Program-made: the position numbers and the translations under genes
The notes under the pieces: generated by a model
Told to the model about the DNA's origin: nothing
Databases searched by the model: none
The model's input: only the letters and a program-made list of their open reading frames with translations
Shown: positions 17,779 through 27,859 of the stretch, piece by piece
Layout: every line of letters begins with the position of its first letter
Numbering within the stretch: position 1 is the stretch's first letter
Source of the DNA: Pseudactinotalea terrae
Lineage (GTDB): Bacteria; Actinomycetota; Actinomycetes; Actinomycetales; Beutenbergiaceae
DNA: 64,000 nt
Direction of reading: 5' to 3'
Assembly: GCF_009733845.1 (NCBI RefSeq)
Contig: NZ_WNXZ01000003.1
Location: forward strand, 589,097 to 653,096

Positions 17779-17875
17779 GAGGACATGGTCTCAGGTCTGC
17801 TCCGCCGCTGCTGGCGCTAGAGATCTCTCGACGGCGGCCGGAATGGCTCGGCGGGCCTCGGGGTTCGTGTCTCGT

Positions 17876-18694
17876 ATGGAGCTCCAGGTAGTGCTGCCGA
17901 ACGAGTCGCCCGCGATGCCCGTGAGGAGGCTCGTCGAGCTGGCGCGGGATGCCGAAGACCTCGGTTACTCGACGGCGTGGCTTCCGGATCACGTGCTCCC
18001 GCCAGGTGAGTACGGCGACACCTTCGGAGGGCTGTACGAGCCGCTGGTCACGATCGGCCACCTCAGTGCCGTGACGGAACGGCTGCGGTTCGGGACCTCC
18101 GTGCTGGTCGCCCCGCTTCGCAGCCCCTTCGTGCTCGCCAAGCAGGTGGCGACGCTGCAGGAGCTGTCGGCCGGGCGGGTCATCCTGGGGCTCGGGGTGG
18201 GCTGGAACCGGCCGGAGCTCGAGGCGGTCGGAGCCGATTACGGCAGCCGCGGAGCGGTCACCGACGACGCCATCGCCGTGATGACGCATCTGCTCAGCGG
18301 CGGAGCGGCGCCCTACCGGGGCCGGCGGTTCTCGTACGAGGAGGGCGTGTTCGGTCCTGTGCCGCAGCTGCCGGTCCCACTGATGATCGGAGGGAACAGC
18401 GACGCAGCGTTGCGGCGCGCTGCCCGGTACGGCGACATCTGGCAAGGGATCCCCAACGGCCCCGACCACTTCGCCGAACGAGCCCGCACGCTCGCAGACC
18501 TGGCTGGTGACCGCGAGGTCGCCGCCACGCTGCGGATCCAGTGGGAGGACGATGTCTCGGTTGGGCGGAAGGTCGACGAGATCGTCCGCTATCGCCAGGC
18601 AGGGGCTGCCAGCATCGCCGTGCACGTCGGCGACCACGATCGGGCAGGTGATCGGATGGCCGCGCTCGCCGAGGCGCTTGCCGACAGCGGGTGA
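17876..18694 (+). CDS. LLM-class F420-dependent oxidoreductase
   Basis: A 272-residue luciferase-like (beta/alpha)8 barrel protein. Features include MELQVVLPNES at the start, YSTAWLPDHVLPP, the non-prolyl cis-peptide region FGTSVLVAPLRSPFVLAKQ, GRVILGLGVGWNRPELEAVG and PLMIGGNSDAALRRAARYGD. These match the F420-dependent (Rv2161c-like) branch common in actinobacteria. The substrate is unknown. The start ATG 17876 excludes a long upstream extension that has no family match. It is divergent from the HAD phosphatase gene. Confidence 0.88.
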   Translation: MELQVVLPNESPAMPVRRLVELARDAEDLGYSTAWLPDHVLPPGEYGDTFGGLYEPLVTIGHLSAVTERLRFGTSVLVAPLRSPFVLAKQVATLQELSAGRVILGLGVGWNRPELEAVGADYGSRGAVTDDAIAVMTHLLSGGAAPYRGRRFSYEEGVFGPVPQLPVPLMIGGNSDAALRRAARYGDIWQGIPNGPDHFAERARTLADLAGDREVAATLRIQWEDDVSVGRKVDEIVRYRQAGAASIAVHVGDHDRAGDRMAALAEALADSG

Positions 18695-18712
18695 GGCCAC
18701 CGCGCCGCCGTC

Positions 18713-18903
18713 GTCATGGCGGGCCGCCTCGCTGGTTGGCTACGTGCCCCCGGCAGGCGCCGCCGTCGGCGACCGCTCCTTCGTCGTGGTCGCACTCGGC
18801 GGGCTCGTGGGTTGTCCCGTGCCCCCGGCAGGCGCCGCCGTCGGCGACCGCTCCTTCGTCGCGGCCGCGCTCCGGCTCCCATCGTCATGCCGGGCCGCCT
18901 CGT
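18713..18903. repeat. Direct repeats next to tRNA-Arg
   Basis: A 43-bp word starting GTGCCCCCGGCAGGCGCCGC occurs at 18744-18786 and again at 18819-18861 (period 75), and TCGTCATG(G/C)CGGGCCGCCTCG occurs at about 18713 and 18883. The word's GCCCCCGGCAGG is identical to the 3' acceptor/T-arm portion of the adjacent tRNA-Arg (18919-18930). No gene is apparent here. Confidence 0.6.
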
Positions 18904-18917
18904 CGCGAGCTCCTCGG

Positions 18918-18990
18918 CGCCCCCGGCAGGACTCGAACCTGCAACCGACAGCTTAGAAGGCTGTTGCTCTATCCGTTGAGCTACGAGGGC
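18918..18990 (-). tRNA. tRNA-Arg (anticodon TCT)
   Basis: The acceptor stem GCCCTCG/CGGGGGC, D arm TAGCTCAACGGATAGAGC, anticodon loop CCTTCTAAG with TCT, and T arm GCAGGTTCGAGTCCTGC are all complete. CCA is not encoded (CCG follows the discriminator G). Confidence 0.95.
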
Positions 18991-19097
18991 ATCGGCGGCG
19001 ACCCCGAGAGGATCGCACCGGTCAAGCCTACGGCGCGGAGTTGGGCGTCACGGCGCGCGCATTGGTCTCAGAGGCAAGAAACCGGCAGTCTAGGCAC

Positions 19098-20720
19098 GTG
19101 AGCACCTCGACCGACGACGACGCGCGCCCGAGCGAGCCCGCGGCCCCGCCGGCTGTGCCGATGGTGGAGGTCGTCGAAGACCTGCTGGCGAGCCTCCAGT
19201 CGGCGCGTCTGGCGCTCGACACCCCTGACGCCGACGAGGCGCGCGCCCGCCGCCACCGCGTGTCCCTGCAGGTCAGCAACCACCTGCTGCCGCGGCTGCG
19301 CGAGGTCTCCGCGCCGGCGATCGTGGTGCTCGGCGGCTCCACCGGTGCGGGCAAGTCCACGCTGGTGAACTCGATCGTCAGCGCGGATGTCTCGCCCGCC
19401 GGGGTGCTGCGTCCCACCACCCGCGAGCCGGTGCTGGTCGTCCACCCCAAGGATGCCGAGCTCCTCGACGGCCACCCCGTCCTTGGGATCGCCACCCGCA
19501 TCACCCACGAGGGCACCAAGCGTGGCCTTGCGCTCATCGACGCCCCCGATCTCGACTCGGTGCACGCCGCGAACCGCGAGCTCGCCGACCAGCTGGTCGA
19601 GATGGCCGACATGTGGGTCTTCGTGACCACCGGCTCCCGCTACGGAGATGCGCTGCCGTGGCAGCGCCTGCGGGACGCCGTCGATCGCGGGATCTCGATC
19701 GCCGTCGTCCTCAACAGGGTTGACAGGGCCGGCCTCAATGAGGTCCGCAACGACCTGTTCGCCCGCCTGCAGGAGCAGGGGCTGACCTCCGTGCCGTTCT
19801 TCGTGATCCCCGACGTCGGCCCGATCGAGGGACCGCTGCCCGCCAGCAAGGTGCAGCCGCTCGCCGGCTTCCTCGGGGTGCTCGGCGCCGGGGCGCAGTC
19901 ACGTAGCGTCATCGCCCGCACGGTGCGCGGTGCGTGGCCCGCGTTGCGTGAGGACGTCCAGCTCCTCGCCGCCAACCTCGACTCCCAGCGCCGCACCACG
20001 CTCTCGCTGCAGGGCGCCGTGCAGGCCGCCACCCGCGCCGCTGCCGCCCGCGCGCGCGCCGATGTGCAGACCGGCTCCGCCGCGACCGGCGCTCCCACCA
20101 CGGCCTGGCTGGCCGGCGCCAGCTCGGGTGGCTCGCTGTCCTCGCTCGTCGCACCGCCGAAGGGTTGGATCCAGAAGCGCCGGTACCGGCGCTCCTCGAC
20201 CGGCCGCGCCGATGCGCTGCAGCGCCTGCGCGAGATCAGCCTCACCGAGCTCCGCACCGTGCTCACGGACGCGTGCGCCTCCGCCGAGCGCGCCATCCGC
20301 GCCGTCCTGGCGGAGACCGCTGCGGGTCGCCAGCTCGCCGACGCCGTGCCGGGCACGGCTAGCGACGAGGCCCGGACCGAGCGCCTCGACCTGCTGTTCC
20401 GTGAGTGGGACTCGGTCGCCGGCGAGCGGACGGTCGACCTCACCTCCTCGGAGCCGCTGTCGGGCGTCGAGCTCGGCCACCTGGTGGAGGTGGCCGCCGT
20501 CGGCGTCGACGGCGCAGCCCGCTCGGTCCAGCGCCTCGCCGGGGACGGCGGTGCGACCGCCGTGGCTGCGCTGCGCGACGACCTCGCCGACTGGGCAGCG
20601 GCCGCGGTGGCCGCCGAGGCCGACGAGTTCACCGCGGCACTGGACCAGATGGACATCGACCCCGCCGACGCCGCCACCCGGCTGCGGCTGCGGGCCAGCG
20701 AGCTGCGGGAGTACGCGTGA
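19098..20720 (+). CDS. Dynamin-like GTPase, first of a tandem pair
   Basis: A 540-residue large GTPase. The G1/P-loop is GGSTGAGKST (79-88), G2 lies around the threonines in RPTTREPVL, G3 is IDAPDLDS and G4 is NRVD. The rest is helical, as in bacterial dynamin-like proteins. No clear membrane span, though an R/K-rich patch (QKRRYRRSS) follows a small glycine/serine-rich segment. The GTG start at 19098 is preferred; its stop overlaps the next GTPase start. Tandem heterotypic pairs such as DynA/DynB of Streptomyces or IniA/IniC of mycobacteria act in membrane remodelling, so a joint membrane role is likely. Confidence 0.85.
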   Translation: MSTSTDDDARPSEPAAPPAVPMVEVVEDLLASLQSARLALDTPDADEARARRHRVSLQVSNHLLPRLREVSAPAIVVLGGSTGAGKSTLVNSIVSADVSPAGVLRPTTREPVLVVHPKDAELLDGHPVLGIATRITHEGTKRGLALIDAPDLDSVHAANRELADQLVEMADMWVFVTTGSRYGDALPWQRLRDAVDRGISIAVVLNRVDRAGLNEVRNDLFARLQEQGLTSVPFFVIPDVGPIEGPLPASKVQPLAGFLGVLGAGAQSRSVIARTVRGAWPALREDVQLLAANLDSQRRTTLSLQGAVQAATRAAAARARADVQTGSAATGAPTTAWLAGASSGGSLSSLVAPPKGWIQKRRYRRSSTGRADALQRLREISLTELRTVLTDACASAERAIRAVLAETAAGRQLADAVPGTASDEARTERLDLLFREWDSVAGERTVDLTSSEPLSGVELGHLVEVAAVGVDGAARSVQRLAGDGGATAVAALRDDLADWAAAAVAAEADEFTAALDQMDIDPADAATRLRLRASELREYA

Positions 20721-22171
20721 GCCACGAGGTAGGCCCGGAGCTCCGGGCGCGGGTCGAGCAGATCCGCGAGGCGCTGGATCGCGGTGCTGACCGGTTCGAG
20801 CCGGCCGTGGCCGACCGCGCCCGCGCAGATCTCGACCGTGTCCTGGAACGACTCGACCTGGGCGTCGACCACTCGGTGGTCGCGCTCGTCGGTGGTACCG
20901 GGTCGGGCAAGTCCTCGACCTTCAACGCGCTCACCACCCTGCAGTTCGCGGACGTCGGTGTCATCCGGCCCACCACCTCGCAGGCCACCGCCTGCGTGTG
21001 GGGTCCGCAGGCCGAGAAGCTCCTCGACTTCCTGCAGGTCGCGAAGGAGCGCCGCATCCTGCGCGAGTCCGCGCTGACCGGCAGCGACGAGGCCGACCTG
21101 CACGGGCTCGTGCTGCTCGACCTCCCCGACCACGACTCCGTCGCCACCGGGCACGCCGAGCTCGTCAACCGGCTGCTGCCGCTGATCGACCTCCTGATCT
21201 GGGTGGTCGACCCTCAGAAGTACGCCGACAACGCCCTCCACGAGGGTTACCTGCGCGAGCTGCAGGACAGGCACGAGGCGATGCTCGTCGTCGTCAACCA
21301 GGTCGACACCCTCACCGACGCCGGCAAGGAGGCGGTGCGGGTGGACGTCGGAAGGCTGCTCGCCGAGGACGGCATCGGCGACGTCCCCGTCATGCTCGCC
21401 TCAGCACGCACCGGTGACGGGATCGCCGCCGTGCGCGACCACCTCCGCAGCGTGCTTCGTACCGAGTCGATCGCCGCCCGCACCGCCCGCGACGAGATCG
21501 CCGCGATCGCCCGCCGCATCGGCGAAGGCCTGGGGGAGAGCGAGCCCGCCATCCCCGCCCCGACCGAGACCGCCGATTCGCTGGCCGAGGCCGCAGGCGT
21601 CCCTGCGGTCGCCCAGGCGATCGAGACCGCCGTCGTGAGCCCGACGCCGGTCGTGCTCAGCTCGGTGCAGCGACCCGCGCGCTCGCGGATCGACGCGATC
21701 CGGGAGTCGTGGCTCGCCACGACGACCGCGGGACTGCCCGCGCGCTGGCGTGCGGCGGTCGTGAGCTCGGTCGCCTCGGCGGGGGACTTCTTCGAGCACG
21801 CTAGCGCTGCCCTCGAAGGCGTGCCGCAGCCCTCCTCACGGGACCAGTCCGCCGCCCGGCAGCGGCTGCTGGGTCTGATCGCACTGATCGTGGGCATCGT
21901 CGCCGTGGTCGTGGGGGCGATCCTGCTGACGCAGAGCACCGGGCTCGGCATCGGTGTGGCGGCGGGCGGCGTCCTGGTGACGATCGTCGGCCTGGTGCTC
22001 GTGCTCGCGGCGCGGTCGCGGCGCCGCCGCACCGCAGCCGAGCGGGCCGAGCGCTACCGGCGTGATGTGACCGACGCCGTCGCACGAGTCGTCAAGAACG
22101 ACCTTGACGAGCCGGCGACGGCGATCCTTGCCGACCACCAGTCCGTGCGGTCGAGCGTCTCCGGCAGCTGA
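20717..22171 (+). CDS. Dynamin-like GTPase with membrane anchor, second of the pair
   Basis: A 484-residue GTPase. The P-loop is VALVGGTGSGKSS (about 55-67), G3 is LDLPDHDS and G4 is NQVDT. Unlike its partner, it carries two adjacent membrane-spanning helices (about 383-403 and 409-430; LIALIVGIVAVVVGAILL and VLVTIVGLVLVLAA), followed by a short basic cytoplasmic end. Its GTG start overlaps the stop of the first GTPase by 4 bp (GTGA), so they are made in a fixed ratio and probably form a complex at the membrane. It ends 149 bp before ssb. Confidence 0.87.
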   Translation: MSHEVGPELRARVEQIREALDRGADRFEPAVADRARADLDRVLERLDLGVDHSVVALVGGTGSGKSSTFNALTTLQFADVGVIRPTTSQATACVWGPQAEKLLDFLQVAKERRILRESALTGSDEADLHGLVLLDLPDHDSVATGHAELVNRLLPLIDLLIWVVDPQKYADNALHEGYLRELQDRHEAMLVVVNQVDTLTDAGKEAVRVDVGRLLAEDGIGDVPVMLASARTGDGIAAVRDHLRSVLRTESIAARTARDEIAAIARRIGEGLGESEPAIPAPTETADSLAEAAGVPAVAQAIETAVVSPTPVVLSSVQRPARSRIDAIRESWLATTTAGLPARWRAAVVSSVASAGDFFEHASAALEGVPQPSSRDQSAARQRLLGLIALIVGIVAVVVGAILLTQSTGLGIGVAAGGVLVTIVGLVLVLAARSRRRRTAAERAERYRRDVTDAVARVVKNDLDEPATAILADHQSVRSSVSGS

Positions 22172-22320
22172 GCGCTGTCCACAGGTGCAGCGTGATGCAC
22201 CGTCATCCACAGCACCCCTGGCTCACCTGAGCGCGCCGAGGCGCAACCCCGCCAGCCTGGGCGCTCCGGCACCGCGCCGGGCGGCCGGGCACACCGGCCG
22301 GTCAGCACTGAGGAGTGAAC

Positions 22321-22848
22321 ATGAGCGAGACCGAGGTGACCGTGCGCGGCCACTTGGGACACAACCCCGAGCTGCAGAAGTCGGCGGCGGGCAAGTCGTG
22401 GCTGCGGCTGCGGGTCGCCACCAACCGGCGGCTCCGCACGGCTGAGGGCTGGGCCAACGGCCCGACCTCCTGGTACGAGGTCAGGGTCTTCGGTGCGTTC
22501 GCGCAGAACGTCGCGGAGAGCCTGCGCAAGGGCGACCGGGTCGTCGTGCAGGGCCCGCTGGACATCGACGAGTACGTCGACGACAAAGGCTTGCCCCATC
22601 GCACCGCGATCATCCGCGCCAACGCCCTGGGACCGGACCTGTCCGGGGCCACCGCGCGGGTGGCCAAGGTGTACCGCAACGAGGCGGGCGAGATCGTGCA
22701 GCCACCCGCGCCGGAACCACCGGTCGATGTGAGCGGCATGCACGAGGTGGACGAGAGCTTCCCCGACGAGGAGGAGTTGGAGGACTTCGAGGACGGCGAC
22801 GAGGTCGAGAGCGAGGAGATCGCCGAGGGCGCGCTCGCCACGGTGTGA
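22321..22848 (+). CDS. ssb: Single-stranded DNA-binding protein
   Basis: A 175-residue SSB. The OB fold occupies residues 1-110 (VTVRGHLGHNPELQKSAAG, WYEVRVFGAFAQNVAESLRK, DRVVVQGPLDIDEY). The C-terminal third is very acidic (ESFPDEEELEDFEDGDEVE) but the protein ends GALATV and lacks the D-I-P-F tip that recruits replication and repair proteins. This suggests a paralogue rather than the main replicative SSB, which is normally next to rpsF/rpsR. The ATG at 22321 is chosen over a GTG two codons upstream. Confidence 0.9.
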   Translation: MSETEVTVRGHLGHNPELQKSAAGKSWLRLRVATNRRLRTAEGWANGPTSWYEVRVFGAFAQNVAESLRKGDRVVVQGPLDIDEYVDDKGLPHRTAIIRANALGPDLSGATARVAKVYRNEAGEIVQPPAPEPPVDVSGMHEVDESFPDEEELEDFEDGDEVESEEIAEGALATV

Positions 22849-22957
22849 TCCGGCGCTCTCCCAGGCCCGGTCCCGGTGGCTCGTGGGCCGCCGGGACCGG
22901 TGCGGCGCCGTAGGGTAGGAGGCTGGTATCCCCGCCCACGAGAAACTTGGGAGAGCT

Positions 22958-24636
<1,679 letters not shown>

Positions 24637-24640
<4 letters not shown>

Positions 24641-25218
24641 CGAGAACGAAGCCACGCTCGACTGCACGCGCTTCTGCGGTCCTCGTCGAGGGACGCAGCG
24701 ACGAGCGTGCGGTGCTGGCCGCCGCTGCCTTGCTCGGCCACGACCTGGCCGCCGCCGGTGTGGGAGTGATCCCGATCGGCGGCGCCATGGCGATCCGGCG
24801 TGCCGTGGCCGAGCACGGCCTCGGCGGCGCGGGGCTCCGGCTGGCCGGCCTCATCGACATCGGCGAGGTGAGGCATGTCTGCCGCGCGCTGTTCGGCGGT
24901 GCCGATGTCGAGCCCTACCCCGGTGCGTTGGCTAGCGCCGGCTTCTTCGTGTGCGACCGAGACCTCGAGGACGAGCTGATCAGGGCACTCGGGATCGAGG
25001 GAGTCGAGGCGGTGCTGACCGAGCATGGAGATCTCGACCGGTTCCGCAAGTTCCAGCATCAGCCGGCACACCGGCACGAGCCCGTCACCGATCAGCTCCA
25101 TCGATTCCTGGGCACGACGGCGGGGCGCAAGATCTCCTACGGCACGCACCTCGTCGAGGCTCTTGCCCCGGAGACGCTGCCCGCCCCGCTTCGCTCCGTG
25201 CTCGAGCACGTGCTCTGA
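24637..25218 (+). CDS. Small TOPRIM-domain protein (OLD-like nuclease domain)
   Basis: About 193 residues containing a stand-alone TOPRIM fold. The first acidic motif is AVLVEGRSDERAV (catalytic Glu), the GxxGG-type turn is GVIPIGGAMAI, and the DxD motif is FFVCDRDLEDELI. This is the arrangement of OLD/ABC-associated endonuclease TOPRIM domains but without an ATPase. No ATG, GTG or TTG occurs in frame before the first motif; the only plausible start is the CTG at 24637, which overlaps the ettA stop in CTGA and suggests coupling to ettA. The role is unknown. It might be a nuclease or a nucleotidyl-transfer enzyme. Confidence 0.72.
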
Positions 25219-25269
25219 CGCTCCGACACCGCCCCCGGCCGGAAGGCACCCGCTGACAGGATGTGACCC

Positions 25270-25536
25270 ATGCCCGACGCCGAGCCCGAGTTCGAGATCG
25301 AGTTCCGCTGGAAGGAGCAGGTCTACTACTGGGAGGGGAGCCGAGGGCTGTATCTCGACGGCGGCTGGGGAGTCAGCCCGGTCCTGACCTACGTGCCCCC
25401 CGCCGAGAGCTGGGACCAGGTCGCGCCCGACTGGGCCAAGGGTCGTCGCGATGAGATCGTGCGCAGGCTGACCGAGCACCCGAACCACCGGGTCGTCGAG
25501 GGCGCGTACATGGAGAACCTCGGTGTGACGCGCTGA
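25270..25536 (+). CDS. Conserved hypothetical protein (88 aa)
   Basis: An 88-residue, acidic, tryptophan- and tyrosine-rich protein (FRWKEQVYYWEGSRGLYL, GWGVSPVLTYVPPAESWDQV). No signal peptide, membrane span or catalytic motif. Codon use and composition look like a real gene, and a plausible ribosome site (ACAGGATG) precedes the ATG. I do not recognise the family. It lies between the TOPRIM gene and a convergent aldo-keto reductase. Confidence 0.65.
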   Translation: MPDAEPEFEIEFRWKEQVYYWEGSRGLYLDGGWGVSPVLTYVPPAESWDQVAPDWAKGRRDEIVRRLTEHPNHRVVEGAYMENLGVTR

Positions 25537-25564
25537 TGACTCGGCTGCTGCCGGCCGCCGTGCC

Positions 25565-26449
25565 CTACTCCGCGTCGAGGCGGGCGATCTCCTCGGCGCT
25601 GAGCTCGAGGTCAGCGGCTGCTGCGGAGTCGGTGATCGACGTCGGACGCTTGGCACCGGGGATCGGGATCACCACGGGCGCCTGCGCCAGCTCCCACGCC
25701 AGCGCGACCTGCTGCGGGCTGACACCGCGCTCGGTCGCCACCTCGGCGAACGCGGGATGCTTGTCCGCGAGGTCCTTGGCGCTCCCGAGCCCACCGAGGG
25801 GGCTCCAGGGCAGGAACGCGAGGCCGAGCTCGGCGCAGACCTCGATCTCCGGCTGGCTGCTGCGGAACGCGGGAGAGAACTGGTTCTGCACGCTGACGAG
25901 CTGATCTCCCAGCACGGCGTGCGCGGCGCGGATCTGCTCGGGGTTCACGTTCGACAGACCGATCGCGCGGACCTTGCCGGAGTCCGCGATCTCGCGGAGG
26001 ATCCCGATGGTCTCGTTGTAGTCGCGGGTGTCGTCCGGGCGGTGGTGCTGCCACAGCCAGATCGTCTCGACGCCCAGGCGCTGGAGGCTGGCGTCGACAG
26101 CCTCGCGCAGGTGCTCGGGCGAGCTGTCGCGCGACCAGCCGCCGCCGTCGGTGCGGACGCAGCCGCCCTTGGTGGCGAGCTTGACCTGGTCCCGTACGCC
26201 GAGCTCGTCGAGCAACGAGGCGATCAGCTTCTCGTTCTCGCCCTGGCAGGCGGCACCGAGGAGCTCACCGGGGCCGTAGGCGTCTGCGGTGTCGAACAGC
26301 GTGACGCCGGCGTCGAGGGCTGCCCTGACCGTCTGCGCGAGCTGCTCGCGCGGCTGCGGGCCGGTCTGATCGAAGGTCATCAGGCCGAGCCCGATCGCTC
26401 CGACCTCGTCGATACCGACTGCTGCGTTTCCGATCGTTCGTGTGCGCAT
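25565..26449 (-). CDS. Aldo/keto reductase
   Basis: A 294-residue (beta/alpha)8 NADPH-dependent oxidoreductase. The catalytic tetrad is visible: Asp and Tyr in FDTADAYGPG, Lys in KLATKGG and His in IWLWQHHRPDD. The cofactor end has VIPIPGAKRPTSITDSAAAADL. It resembles the YeaE/Tas-type AKR branch acting on aldehydes or pyridoxal-like substrates. ATG 26449 (MRTRTIGN) is used; upstream of it the frame is spacer with repeats. It is divergent from the thioesterase gene across a repeat-bearing spacer. Confidence 0.92.
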   Translation of the reverse strand: MRTRTIGNAAVGIDEVGAIGLGLMTFDQTGPQPREQLAQTVRAALDAGVTLFDTADAYGPGELLGAACQGENEKLIASLLDELGVRDQVKLATKGGCVRTDGGGWSRDSSPEHLREAVDASLQRLGVETIWLWQHHRPDDTRDYNETIGILREIADSGKVRAIGLSNVNPEQIRAAHAVLGDQLVSVQNQFSPAFRSSQPEIEVCAELGLAFLPWSPLGGLGSAKDLADKHPAFAEVATERGVSPQQVALAWELAQAPVVIPIPGAKRPTSITDSAAAADLELSAEEIARLDAE

Positions 26450-26508
26450 ACATCCGACCTTATGGGTTCGCGTCCACTCCCGAGCCCGCTCGGCGACCTC
26501 GCTCACCC

Positions 26509-26583
26509 CACGAGATCGCACCACGTGCACGAGATCGCACCGTTCCTGGTGCGATCTCGTGCAAGAAGTGCGGTCTCGTGCCT
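26509..26583. repeat. Word-repeat hairpin between AKR and thioesterase genes
   Basis: The word CACGAGATCGCACC occurs directly at 26509-26522 and inside 26526-26541. The latter copy, TGCACGAGATCGCACC, pairs perfectly over 16 bp with 26548-26563 across a 6-nt loop. A fourth degenerate inverted copy (GTGCGGTCTCGTGC) follows at about 26568. This can form a very stable hairpin. Confidence 0.85.
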
Positions 26584-26653
26584 GGCGGACACCGATGGGC
26601 GCGATAGCGTCAACCACCAGGGGCAGGCCGGTGCACGACACGCAAGGAGCGAT

Positions 26654-27115
26654 ATGGGCAGGGTGAGGATTCCGATCCAGGTCCGCTGGTCGGACATCGA
26701 CGGGTACGGGCACGTCAACAACGCCGCGATGCTCACGCTCCTGGAGGAGGCACGCATCGCGACCTTCTGGAACGCTGACCTGCCCGACGGCGCTGCGAGC
26801 CCCACCCAGACCCTCTCGGGCGGCCCCACAGCCGACAGCTTCACGCTGGTGGCGCGGCAGGAGATCGAGTACCTCGCGCCGCTGCCGTTCAGCCAGCGCC
26901 CGATCGGCGTGGACCTCTGGGTCGCGCGCGTCGGGGGCGCGAGCCTCGAGGTCAACTACGAGGTCCGCAGCTCCGACGACGTGCTCTGCGCGATCGCCGC
27001 GACCTCGATCGTCATGGTCGACGCCGCCAGCGGTCGTCCCCGCAAGCTGCGCCCCGAGGAGCGGCAGGCTCTCGACCCGCTGCTCGAGGCCCCGCTCGAG
27101 TTCCGCAGGCGATGA
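26654..27115 (+). CDS. Acyl-CoA thioesterase, hotdog fold (4HBT)
   Basis: A 153-residue hotdog-fold thioesterase. The active-site stretch VRWSDIDGYGHVNNAAMLTLLEEAR has the Asp and the GHVNN turn of the YbgC/FatA-like 4-hydroxybenzoyl-CoA thioesterase branch. Strands such as TLVARQEIEYLAPLPF and VNYEVRSSDDVLCAIA complete the fold. Substrate unknown. The stop overlaps the next gene's ATG by 4 bp, so they are coupled. Confidence 0.88.
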   Translation: MGRVRIPIQVRWSDIDGYGHVNNAAMLTLLEEARIATFWNADLPDGAASPTQTLSGGPTADSFTLVARQEIEYLAPLPFSQRPIGVDLWVARVGGASLEVNYEVRSSDDVLCAIAATSIVMVDAASGRPRKLRPEERQALDPLLEAPLEFRRR

Positions 27116-27855
27116 CCGTCCTCGTCACCGGCGGCACCGGCACGCTGGGTCGACCGACCGTGGCAGCCTTGAGGGCCCAGCGCCACGAGGTCGCGGTGCT
27201 GAGCCGTAAGCCGGGAGCTGGCCACCGGGTCGCGAACCTCAGCTCTGCCGACGGCGTCGACGAGGCGCTCGACGGCGTGCGGACCGTGGTGCACTGCGCC
27301 ACCACCCGCTTCCGTGACATCGGGCAGACCGAGGTGCTCATCGACGCCGCCGAGCGGGCGGGCGTCGAGCACCTGGTGTTCGTCTCGATCGTCGGCGTCG
27401 ATGACGTCCCGTACTTCTACTACCGCGACAAGGTCGCCAGCGAGCAGGAGCTGATCGCCTCGGACCTGCCGCTGACGATCCTGCGCGCCACGCAGTTCCA
27501 CGACTTCGTCGCGGGCTTCCTCGCACCGCAGCGCCGGCTGCCGCTGCTGCTGGTCCCCGAGCTGCCGGTGCAGCCGATCGCGGTCGAGGACGTCGCCGAC
27601 CGGCTGGCGGAGATCGTCGCCGGTCCGCCGCTCGGTCGCGCGGAGGACATCGGCGGTCCTCAGGTCCTCACCGTGCTCGAGGCGGCCCGGGTGTGGCAGC
27701 GCGCCCACGGTACCCAGCGCCGCATGCTGCCGGTGCCGATCCCCGGTGGCATGGGTGCCGCGTTCCGCGCCGGCCGCCACACCACCGGGCTGCCCGGCTA
27801 CGGCCGCCGCACCTTCGCGGAGTACGCCGCCGATCACGCGGCCGCGGCACACTAG
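27112..27855 (+). CDS. NAD(P)-dependent epimerase/NmrA-like protein
   Basis: A 247-residue atypical short-chain dehydrogenase. The dinucleotide motif GGTGTLGRPTVAAL starts the protein, and the atypical SDR pattern with FVSIVGVDDVPYFYYRDK (Tyr-x3-Lys like) is in the middle. It resembles NmrA/NDUFA9-like or quinone-sensing proteins. Translationally coupled to the thioesterase. Function is not certain; it could be a reductase or a redox-sensing protein. Confidence 0.8.
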   Translation: MTVLVTGGTGTLGRPTVAALRAQRHEVAVLSRKPGAGHRVANLSSADGVDEALDGVRTVVHCATTRFRDIGQTEVLIDAAERAGVEHLVFVSIVGVDDVPYFYYRDKVASEQELIASDLPLTILRATQFHDFVAGFLAPQRRLPLLLVPELPVQPIAVEDVADRLAEIVAGPPLGRAEDIGGPQVLTVLEAARVWQRAHGTQRRMLPVPIPGGMGAAFRAGRHTTGLPGYGRRTFAEYAADHAAAAH

Positions 27856-27859
27856 CCCG

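Noticed and set aside
22175..22211. Two DnaA-box-like sequences (CTGTCCACA and TCATCCACA) before ssb
   Set aside because: Only two imperfect boxes, no AT-rich region, and no dnaA, dnaN or gyr genes nearby. Not an origin.
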